7,548 nt of DNA from contig JAGIAF010000006.1 in the NCBI GenBank assembly GCA_017745015.1, forward strand, positions 21,035 to 28,582. Direction: 5' to 3'. The notes below the pieces were generated by a model that was not told the DNA's origin, ran no database searches, and saw nothing but the letters and a program-made list of their open reading frames with translations. Below, in pieces: positions 1 to 5,593 of the stretch; positions within the stretch are counted from its first letter, which is position 1, and every line of letters begins with the position of its first letter. The position numbers and the translations under genes are program-made. The stretch comes from Bdellovibrio sp. (GTDB taxonomy: Bacteria > Bdellovibrionota > Bdellovibrionia > Bdellovibrionales > Bdellovibrionaceae).

Positions 1-983
1 CCAATGTCAATCAAGTGGATTTGGCGGGCACCAGTCCGGTTCTTAAATTCGAGCCTAAGGAGGAAGCTCTTCGTCAGTACGGCGCAAGCATTTCTGATGT
101 TCTGAATACTGTGGCGATCGCTCTTGGAGGACAAGAGGCGGGCTACCTTTATGAGAATGAAAGAAAGTATCCCATCGTCGTGCGCTTGAGTGATCAAGAG
201 CGCTCGAATTTGGAAACGATTCGTTCATTACCTGTAGGACTGGGCACGAATACGACAACGCCACTTTCAAACTTGGCGACATCAAAATTCTCTGAGACTT
301 TCGGTTCGATCTATCGTGAAGATGCCAATCGCCGTTCGGCGGTGCTGGTTAATTTACGTGGTCGTGACACTGAAAGCTTCGTCAATGAAGCTCAAGCTCT
401 GGTAGAAAAGGATTTGAAACTTCCGCAAGGTTATTACCTGCAGTGGGGCGGCAATTTCAAAAATCTTCAGGAGGCTCGCAATCGTTTGTTGGTACTAACA
501 CCGCTGGCCTTGGTTTTAGTTCTCTTGATGATCTATGCGGCTTTTCGCAATATTGGTGAGACGATCCTGATTTTCTGCTGTGTCCCGTTTGCCTGGGTTG
601 GCGGTGTGCTCGGCTTGATGGCCAACGGACTGCCATTTAGTATTTCTGCAGGTGTTGGCTTTATCGCATTGTCGGGGATTGCTGTTCTGAATGGTGTGGT
701 TCTTGTGAACTACTTCAATCAACTGAAAGTGCAAGGGCTCTCGGGTCACAAATTGGTATTAGAGGGAACGTTGATTCGCCTAAGACCCGTTTTAATGACG
801 GCCTTGGTGGCGATCTTTGGTTTCTTACCAATGATGCTATCGACGGGGGGCGGAGCAGAAGTGCAGCGACCTCTGGCATCGGTGGTCATCGGAGGCCTAG
901 TGTCTTCCACAATGCTGACATTGATCGTCCTTCCGATTCTGTATTCACTCTTTGAAAGGAAGTTCTCAGTTAAAGCTCACTAG
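1..983 (+). CDS. Heavy-metal RND efflux pump, CzcA/CusA family, C-terminal part (5' end outside window)
   Basis: Inner-membrane proton/metal antiporter subunit of a three-part efflux system spanning the envelope; its adaptor and outer-membrane partners are not in view. The frame is open from base 3 without a start, so the gene begins upstream and about the last 326 of roughly 1,040 residues are present. Counting from the GTG at base 15, residues 1-155 match the C-terminal periplasmic docking and porter region. Five membrane helices follow near 157-177, 184-204, 209-234, 260-276 and 287-313. Family signatures are visible: GVGFIAL at 213-219, AVLNG at 223-227, RLRPVLMTA at 255-263 and GAEVQRPLA at 280-288. 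The Glu and Lys that CusA uses for proton relay in its last helices are Leu225 and Val259 here, so a CzcA/CnrA-like divalent-metal pump is more likely than a Cu/Ag pump. The gene ends in TAG and a terminator follows about 50 bases later, so it is probably last in its operon. The family is sure; the metal is inferred. Confidence 0.93.
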   Translation, partial: NVNQVDLAGTSPVLKFEPKEEALRQYGASISDVLNTVAIALGGQEAGYLYENERKYPIVVRLSDQERSNLETIRSLPVGLGTNTTTPLSNLATSKFSETFGSIYREDANRRSAVLVNLRGRDTESFVNEAQALVEKDLKLPQGYYLQWGGNFKNLQEARNRLLVLTPLALVLVLLMIYAAFRNIGETILIFCCVPFAWVGGVLGLMANGLPFSISAGVGFIALSGIAVLNGVVLVNYFNQLKVQGLSGHKLVLEGTLIRLRPVLMTALVAIFGFLPMMLSTGGGAEVQRPLASVVIGGLVSSTMLTLIVLPILYSLFERKFSVKAH

Positions 984-1033
984 TCGGTACAAAAATCGAC
1001 ATAAAGCCAGCTTTGAATCTTTTCCACCAACTG

Positions 1034-1066
1034 GTGTCGGGTTCTTTCCAGAACTCGACACTTTTT
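1034..1066 (+). terminator. Intrinsic terminator of the RND pump gene
   Basis: A 12-bp stem pairs 1034-1045 with 1050-1061, with a single G-T wobble and a four-base loop (TTCC). Five T residues follow at 1062-1066. It lies about 50 bases downstream of the pump stop codon and points the right way to end that transcript. Confidence 0.85.
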
Positions 1067-1275
1067 CCAGCATCCGTCGCCGTCCAGTCAAAAGCAATTT
1101 CACCGCAGTCATATTCCTAGAATCGCTCAAGATAGAAAGATCTCAAGATGCATATTCGCAGCGAGATCCAAGAATTCTCAAATTAATTCCGTCGAAGGTC
1201 TGCGTTTCATTTTTCTGTTTATCCAACCTACCTCTAGTTCTTTGCCATTTCGTCATTCAAATTCCTCGATCTTGA

Positions 1276-1307
1276 TTACCTGCAGGTAACCTTCTGTTGT
1301 TGCGCAA
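1276..1307. promoter_or_regulatory. Candidate operator: two palindromes upstream of the M15 lipoprotein gene
   Basis: TTACCTGCAGGTAA at 1276-1289 is a perfect 14-bp palindrome, and TTGCGCAA at 1300-1307 is a perfect 8-bp one; their centres are about 21 bases, or two helical turns, apart. They end 43 and 25 bases before the start codon, where a repressor or activator would act. A TGCGC repeat recurs at 1314-1318. No regulator can be named from the sequence, and no poly-T follows, so neither is a terminator. Confidence 0.4.
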
Positions 1308-1332
1308 AAGATATGCGCCAAAGCGAGGATGA

Positions 1333-2181
1333 ATGACTAAAAGATTTGTATTAGGTTCGATGATGATGGCCGCTCTTGGATTGGTTTCTATTTCGTGTCA
1401 AAGAGCAGATTCCCATGAATACGCTGTGACTGATCAAACGCAAGCAGCTGCAGACGAGACAGTGACGGGTGAAGCTCCAGAACAAACTGAACAAGATCAA
1501 ACTGCAGATAACACTACCGATGCCACGGACACGACAGATACAACTGCTTCTGATTCTGAAGACATTGTCGATCACTTGGTGAATGATCAAACTGAGGAAG
1601 ATCATGATCATTCCGATGAGGTAACAAGTGCGATGAGCCAAGACATTCAGGCTCTGGGCTGCGTAAAGGCAACAAGCTCTCAAGAAGCTAAAGTTGATTT
1701 GGGTTTAAGCAAAAAAGAAAAGTTCCTAAAACGATGTGCAGCAGAGACAAACAACTCTTCATGGTGTGCGCAGTTGGTTCGTCCGAACCCAAGCAGCTAT
1801 AACACATTCTCCTGTACTTATGGTTCAAGCCAAGCACATATCTTGATCCATCCAGATGAGACGACTTGGAAGTATCCAATTGCCGGCGTGAAAATTATCA
1901 AAGATCTTCAAGCCAAAGGTTTGAAAGTCAGTCAAATTTACAACTGGTGGAGACCGGAGCCTTACAATAAAAATGTAGGCGGTGCAGCGGGAAGACATCC
2001 TTATGGCACAGCCATCGATGTTCGCTTTGCAAGCAATGCGACGGCAAATGCCGCGTTCAAAGAGCTTTGCAAAATGCGCAAAGCCGGCAGACTCCGTGCC
2101 ATCGGCCATTATGGCAGCGCCTCTTTGCACATCGGTGTTGGCGATAAGCTTGCCAACACATGGGGCAAATACTGCAACTAA
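1333..2181 (+). CDS. Probable lipoprotein with C-terminal M15-type D-Ala-D-Ala peptidase domain
   Basis: A 282-residue exported protein predicted to cut D-Ala-D-Ala or related bonds in peptidoglycan. It begins with a basic signal (MTKR) and hydrophobic stretch ending in SISC, so Cys22 is a possible but non-classical lipobox cysteine. Residues 27-98 form a low-complexity linker rich in Asp, Glu, Thr and Gln that ends in His/Asp clusters at 90-95. The folded part, 103-282, carries six cysteines (110, 135, 145, 161, 246, 281), suggesting disulfides. The M15 signature is clear: WWRPEPYN at 205-212 with Arg207, VGG at 215-217, the HxxGxAxD motif with His222 and Asp229, and His266 in SLHIGV; these three are the expected zinc ligands. 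A general base is less obvious; His259 is nearby. GCGAGG at 1323-1328 is a ribosome site with short spacing. Palindromes lie upstream and a terminator overlaps just past the stop. The fold is confident, the substrate inferred. Confidence 0.8.
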   Translation: MTKRFVLGSMMMAALGLVSISCQRADSHEYAVTDQTQAAADETVTGEAPEQTEQDQTADNTTDATDTTDTTASDSEDIVDHLVNDQTEEDHDHSDEVTSAMSQDIQALGCVKATSSQEAKVDLGLSKKEKFLKRCAAETNNSSWCAQLVRPNPSSYNTFSCTYGSSQAHILIHPDETTWKYPIAGVKIIKDLQAKGLKVSQIYNWWRPEPYNKNVGGAAGRHPYGTAIDVRFASNATANAAFKELCKMRKAGRLRAIGHYGSASLHIGVGDKLANTWGKYCN

Positions 2182-2206
2182 CGGTTACAAAAATATTTGA
2201 AACTTA

Positions 2207-2237
2207 AAAAAGGCAGGCTGTTTTAGTCTGCCTTTTT
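2207..2237. terminator. Bidirectional terminator between the convergent M15 and resB-like genes
   Basis: A 13-bp stem pairs 2207-2219 with 2225-2237, with one G-T wobble and a five-base loop (GTTTT). It has A-rich left and T-rich right flanks, so it can end transcripts from either side. The right arm covers the last codons and part of the stop codon of the - strand resB-like gene. Confidence 0.85.
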
Positions 2238-3590
2238 CTTTGCAAGATGCTTCTTAAAATAAAACATCATAATAATTCCCACGGTCATCAGTAAAGATCC
2301 AAAGTACTTCCAGCTGCGTCCCGGGTCTCGGTTCACTGATAAAATCGAAGCCAGTGCTGTGCCATTGGGGCCCTCTTCAAAGCTCGCTTGATATAAATAG
2401 AAGCCTTTATGTTTTAAAGGCTCATTCATCGAGATCAAAGCTTTCGTACCACCATCATAAAGAACTTCGCTCTGATAGGCCATGGCGCGAGTCGTGCCCG
2501 GGTAAGCTGTCTTTTGAAACTGGGCTAAGGAAATACCGAAGTCCAATGGAAGGCGCTTGTTACGGAAAGCCACAAGATAAACCCAACTGTCGGTAAATAT
2601 CTTCACATAGTCATTGAGAACCAAGTAACTCTCTATGCCGTTATAGCGAACTTGCAGAGCTTGAACAGTGAGGGGAGTCGGTGTCTCGAGGATTTTCACA
2701 TCATAGCGTTGCGCGGCTTTGGGTAAATACCTTAAAGCTCTGAACTCCAATCCCATCCAGCCCGTATCAATGACTTGTCCTTCTGCGATCAACCCTTTCT
2801 CTTTCGGAGCACTGTCGTTTTTATTGAACAGCCAATAGTTCATCTTGCCGTTTTCACCTTGGAACAGGCGAATCTCATTGATTCCCGCCGTTCGCTCCCA
2901 CAGTCCACCCATGGTTATCAAAAGAGGACCCAGTTGCTTGTCGACGCGCTCAAAAGGATTTCGTTGCACCAGCCAATCCACTTGATTGACATTGGCGTTG
3001 GAAATTTGAAATCGCAACGCCGCACCACTTTGTGAATTTGACGAAGCCTCAATCTTTTCTTGAGGAAGCGCATATGGAACTGAAGAGATAATTTCGAAAT
3101 TCAGATCCTTGGCTTTAATTAAGAAAGGCTTGCCAGGAACAATAGGGGATTTAATGAAGTTCACGGGCTCGGTGGAAACTTGCTCATAGTCGTTGCCATC
3201 ACGAGAACGATAGATCACGAGCTCCGTATCAGACACCGTCACTTCTTTGACGGGCTCAGGGGAGCGAGTCAGGCGAATGGTTCCGTCCACTCCAAAGAGT
3301 TGTGTCAGAAGAGAGCCATAAATAATAATGATGATTCCAATATGAGCAAATATGAAAGCCGAATGGTGAATCTTCCAAGGCCAGCGATCTACGATCACCG
3401 CAATCAAACTCAAAGTCAGCATCCCTAACGTAAGATACATCCATACTGAATTATAAACCCAGTTCTTTGCGGTCCACGCATCATAGCGCGATTCCACCAC
3501 TGTTCCTGCAGAGATCAGAACAGCCAGTACTGCAATAATAAGAACTGCCAGCTTCAGGGATGCAAAGAAACGAATGACCTTTTTAAACAC
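2223..3590 (-). CDS. resB: ResB/CcsB-like System II cytochrome c maturation protein
   Basis: Membrane subunit of the System II haem handling complex, which with CcsA moves haem to the periplasm and attaches it to CXXCH motifs. This 455-residue protein has the family's layout: N-terminal helices at about 13-30, 48-67 and 77-99, a long periplasmic domain at about 100-425, and a last helix at about 428-445. Recognisable segments are SLKLAVLIIAV with AGTVVESRYDA near 11-39, HHSAFIFAHIG at 75-85, NEPLKHKGFYLYQASF at 389-404 and RDPGRSWKYFG at 421-431. His83 in the third helix is the likely counterpart of the haem-binding histidine known in fused CcsBA proteins. The start is GTG, five bases after the nrfA stop, with only a weak upstream AGGGA, so translation is probably coupled to nrfA. 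The transcript ends at the adjacent terminator, so no ccsA follows. Family assignment is strong; dedication to NrfA and NrfH is inferred from position. Confidence 0.88.
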   Translation of the reverse strand: MFKKVIRFFASLKLAVLIIAVLAVLISAGTVVESRYDAWTAKNWVYNSVWMYLTLGMLTLSLIAVIVDRWPWKIHHSAFIFAHIGIIIIIYGSLLTQLFGVDGTIRLTRSPEPVKEVTVSDTELVIYRSRDGNDYEQVSTEPVNFIKSPIVPGKPFLIKAKDLNFEIISSVPYALPQEKIEASSNSQSGAALRFQISNANVNQVDWLVQRNPFERVDKQLGPLLITMGGLWERTAGINEIRLFQGENGKMNYWLFNKNDSAPKEKGLIAEGQVIDTGWMGLEFRALRYLPKAAQRYDVKILETPTPLTVQALQVRYNGIESYLVLNDYVKIFTDSWVYLVAFRNKRLPLDFGISLAQFQKTAYPGTTRAMAYQSEVLYDGGTKALISMNEPLKHKGFYLYQASFEEGPNGTALASILSVNRDPGRSWKYFGSLLMTVGIIMMFYFKKHLAKKKAD

Positions 3591-3595
3591 GTGCT

Positions 3596-4987
3596 CTATT
3601 TCCCTGCTACTTTGTTGCGGCGAAGCTCAGCTACCAGCTTTTGACCTTGGCGACTGCGGTCAATTGAGAGCCCCAAAATACGAGCCGCTTCTTGCGGAGC
3701 GTGGAAGCCCGAAGAGTTTTCTGACTCTACGAAGTCAAAGAGGAACTGCGCTTCTTTTTGCAGTTGGCGTGCTTGCTTCAAAGTTGGATTTGGAGTTCTT
3801 TCCAAATCTATATCTTTAAATTCTTTGAGATCATTGATGAAGTCGATTAAGGCATTGAAGGCCACATTGCGAAGTTCATCGTGCCGATCTTGAATAGCTT
3901 CGACGCGATCTTTGAGTTCCTTTTCAGGAACATTGTGGCAAGTCTGGCAGGCCTTGTTAATATTCAGAACCGGGCTTTGCACATGGTGATCTGTGACCTT
4001 CATCGCACCCACACGTTGGTAAGGCATATGGCAATCCACGCAGGCAACACCAGCGCGAGCATGAGTTCCTTGATTGAACATCTCAAATTCTGGATGTTGT
4101 GCTTTAAGAACTTTTGCTCCAGTCAAAGCATGAGTCCAATCGGTGAAGCCCACTTCATTATAGTAAGCTACGATTTGATCGGCCTTCAAACCTTTGGCCC
4201 ACGGATAAGTCAGGCGTTTCTCCGGTCCTTTAAAATAGTATTCAACGTGACACTGACCACAAACGTAAGTACGCATTTCTTGGCGAGTGGCATCTTTGTT
4301 CACATCAAACTCTTTGATACCTTGTTGAGCTTTCACAAGTTTGATCGCTTCCATAAATGCTGGACGAGTCACGCGCAAAGACATGGTTGCGGGATCATGA
4401 CAGTCAATACAAGATACGGGATGTTTCACAGAGTGCACGACTTCTTTGTAAGGGATTTTATTCATCTCTTCAAAGCCCTTCGTGATGTCGCCGTTACCTA
4501 ACTTTTTATAAAGAACATAAGTTGAAGCATGACAATTCAAGCAAGTACCAGGTTGACCACCGGGAACATTTTGACGTTCTGTGAACATTTGATCTGACAG
4601 CATATAAGCATGACCGCGGTCTTCACGGAAGTCTTTGGCAAACGCATAGCCTGCCCACATCACTTTCAAACGAGGGTCTTCATCGATACGTTCGACAGTC
4701 ACAGTGGAGCGAGGATCTTTGTCCGTGGGGATGTGGGGGAACGCTTCGGAGCCACCCCATTTTGTACGCTTCATATCTGCAGTTAGCAAATAAGAATCAT
4801 ATTGGAATGGGAAGTTCTTTCCCCAAACCGCAGGATCATCGGTGTCATCAGTGATTTCGACCACGCGATAAAATGGATTCTTAGCTTCGGTTTTTCGTTC
4901 AAAGATATTTACTAAAAGAGCCGTCACCAGCACTGTGGCAATGGCGGCGACTCCGACTGCAATAAACATCCATTTGCGATTGCTCAT
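3596..4987 (-). CDS. nrfA: Pentahaem ammonia-forming nitrite reductase NrfA, CXXCH active-site type
   Basis: Periplasmic cytochrome c nitrite reductase, reducing nitrite to ammonium with six electrons supplied by NrfH. The 463-residue protein starts with a hydrophobic segment at about 6-29 that may remain as a membrane anchor. It has five haem motifs: C149-H153, C193-H197, C243-H247, C316-H320 and C347-H351. The first, at the position of the catalytic haem, is CLNCH instead of the usual CXXCK, so histidine would replace the lysine ligand. Other landmarks are intact: CGQCHVEYYF at 243-252 supplies Glu249 (calcium) and the catalytic Tyr250; KAQHPE at 295-300 supplies calcium ligands Lys295 and Gln297 and catalytic His298; Arg138 sits where the active-site arginine is expected. 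GTHARAGVACVDCHMPY at 307-323 and TDHHVQSP at 332-339 are typical. An AGGAG at 4994-4998 overlaps the nrfH stop and sits six bases from the ATG. The lysine-to-histidine change is known in some NrfA proteins, so activity is likely. Confidence 0.95.
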   Translation of the reverse strand: MSNRKWMFIAVGVAAIATVLVTALLVNIFERKTEAKNPFYRVVEITDDTDDPAVWGKNFPFQYDSYLLTADMKRTKWGGSEAFPHIPTDKDPRSTVTVERIDEDPRLKVMWAGYAFAKDFREDRGHAYMLSDQMFTERQNVPGGQPGTCLNCHASTYVLYKKLGNGDITKGFEEMNKIPYKEVVHSVKHPVSCIDCHDPATMSLRVTRPAFMEAIKLVKAQQGIKEFDVNKDATRQEMRTYVCGQCHVEYYFKGPEKRLTYPWAKGLKADQIVAYYNEVGFTDWTHALTGAKVLKAQHPEFEMFNQGTHARAGVACVDCHMPYQRVGAMKVTDHHVQSPVLNINKACQTCHNVPEKELKDRVEAIQDRHDELRNVAFNALIDFINDLKEFKDIDLERTPNPTLKQARQLQKEAQFLFDFVESENSSGFHAPQEAARILGLSIDRSRQGQKLVAELRRNKVAGK

Positions 4988-4993
4988 AGCTAA

Positions 4994-4998
4994 CTCCT
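4994..4998 (-). promoter_or_regulatory. Ribosome binding site of nrfA, overlapping the nrfH stop
   Basis: On the - strand AGGAG shares two bases with the nrfH TAG stop codon and lies six bases before the nrfA ATG. It fixes the nrfA start and suggests that the two genes are translated from one message. Confidence 0.8.
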
Positions 4999-5461
4999 AC
5001 TTCACATGCCCGACGCCACGATGGCAGTGCAGGCAGTTCGCGTTTTCATTGTGTTTCTCGTCTGGTCGTACCATGGCTTGAATCATCGGTTGATGACAGC
5101 TCAAGCAAGAGTTTTTAACGACATTCAAACTGTGGTCCTTGATACGAATCGGATCCGGAAAGTTCTGCAAGGTGAACGCAGCGGAGTGGGCAAAACCATT
5201 CATCGCTTTCACTGCATATTTTCCGACGATATTGTGAGGCAAGTGGCAATCATTACATTTCGCCACATGATGATGGGCGCCTTTTTGCCAAGTGTCCATT
5301 TGATCGCGCATCACGTGACAGTTCACGCATGCTTTCGGGTCGTCCGACATATAGGAATAACCTTTAGCATAGATAAATGAATAGCAACCAAGTCCAATGA
5401 CGACTCCGAATAGAACTAAGATGATAATACTCAATGGACTGATTTTCTTTTCGTCGGCCAT
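4997..5461 (-). CDS. nrfH: Tetrahaem menaquinol dehydrogenase NrfH (NapC/NirT family)
   Basis: Membrane-anchored cytochrome that oxidises menaquinol and feeds NrfA; the two normally form a tight complex. With the ATG at 5461 it has 154 residues, typical for NrfH. One N-terminal anchor helix runs at about 11-32, followed by four haem motifs: C45-H49, C69-H73, C119-H123 and C143-H147. The first is CVNCHVM, the CXXCHxM form in which Met51 binds haem in NrfH. His62-64 and several later histidines could be distal ligands. The segment GKYAVKAMNGF at 80-90 corresponds to the quinol-site region; Lys81 is kept, but the aspartate I expect seems to be Asn88. The frame extends 12 codons upstream to a TTG at 5497, but that start has no ribosome site; the ATG also has only a weak one (GAG about 12 bases before). 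It is the first gene of nrfH-nrfA-resB, with nine bases to nrfA. Confidence 0.92.
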   Translation of the reverse strand: MADEKKISPLSIIILVLFGVVIGLGCYSFIYAKGYSYMSDDPKACVNCHVMRDQMDTWQKGAHHHVAKCNDCHLPHNIVGKYAVKAMNGFAHSAAFTLQNFPDPIRIKDHSLNVVKNSCLSCHQPMIQAMVRPDEKHNENANCLHCHRGVGHVK

Positions 5462-5593
5462 ATTTTTATTCAACTCGTTTTCATCTAATAAAGGCAATTG
5501 TATTTATAAAGGGTATGCATCTCGTCAATAAGACTGCAGTTCACTGGGCTTTTCTCTTAAGGACTTCTAGTCTGTGGGAGGAGGAAACGAGCA
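5462..5593. promoter_or_regulatory. Divergent promoter region of the nrf operon and the DUF1254 gene
   Basis: These 132 bases separate two genes that point away from each other, so they must hold both promoters unless transcription comes from further off. On the - strand TTGACG (5523-5528) with an AT-rich TATAAATA-like stretch (5501-5508) is the best nrf promoter, although the spacing of 14-16 bases is short. An 8-bp palindrome ACTGCAGT lies at 5533-5540. I find no good FNR-type site (TTGAT, four bases, ATCAA), although nrf genes are often controlled by oxygen or nitrite. No clear promoter is visible for the + strand gene. Confidence 0.4.
5577..5584 (+). promoter_or_regulatory. Strong ribosome binding site of the DUF1254 gene
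   Basis: GGAGGAGG lies nine bases before the ATG at 5594. It is the strongest ribosome site in the window and points to efficient translation. Confidence 0.8.

Larger units (their letters stand above)
984..1332. other. Intergenic region between the RND pump and the M15 lipoprotein gene
   Basis: These 349 bases hold the pump terminator near their left end and two palindromes near their right end. A + strand frame stays open to 1275, but after a TTG inside the pump gene it has no further ATG, no ribosome site and no family-like sequence, so I do not call it a gene. I see no convincing tRNA, small RNA or repeat in 1067-1270. A TTGATT at 1273-1278, 17 bases before TGTTGT at 1296-1301, is the only promoter-like pair I can propose and it is weak. 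Confidence 0.6.

Noticed and set aside
952..1275. A 107-codon + strand open frame across the RND gene end and the intergenic region
   Set aside because: It starts with TTG inside the pump gene, has no ribosome site, has no internal ATG, runs through the terminator hairpin and shows no family-like sequence.
1329..1340. A three-codon frame (ATG AAT GAC TAA) overlapping the M15 start
   Set aside because: The ribosome site touches this ATG with no spacing, so initiation there is unlikely; a chance overlap is the simpler reading.
3881..4501. A 206-codon + strand frame opposite nrfA
   Set aside because: It lies wholly antisense to a gene with five haem motifs; its sequence shows no coherent domain and is best explained as a shadow.
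5462..5497. A longer nrfH starting at TTG 5497
   Set aside because: It adds 12 polar residues before the anchor with no ribosome site, and it overlaps the likely transcription start. The ATG at 5461 gives the usual NrfH length.
5462..5593. FNR or NarP/NarL box upstream of nrfH
   Set aside because: I looked for TTGAT-N4-ATCAA on both strands and found only partial matches; regulation by oxygen or nitrite is expected but not shown.
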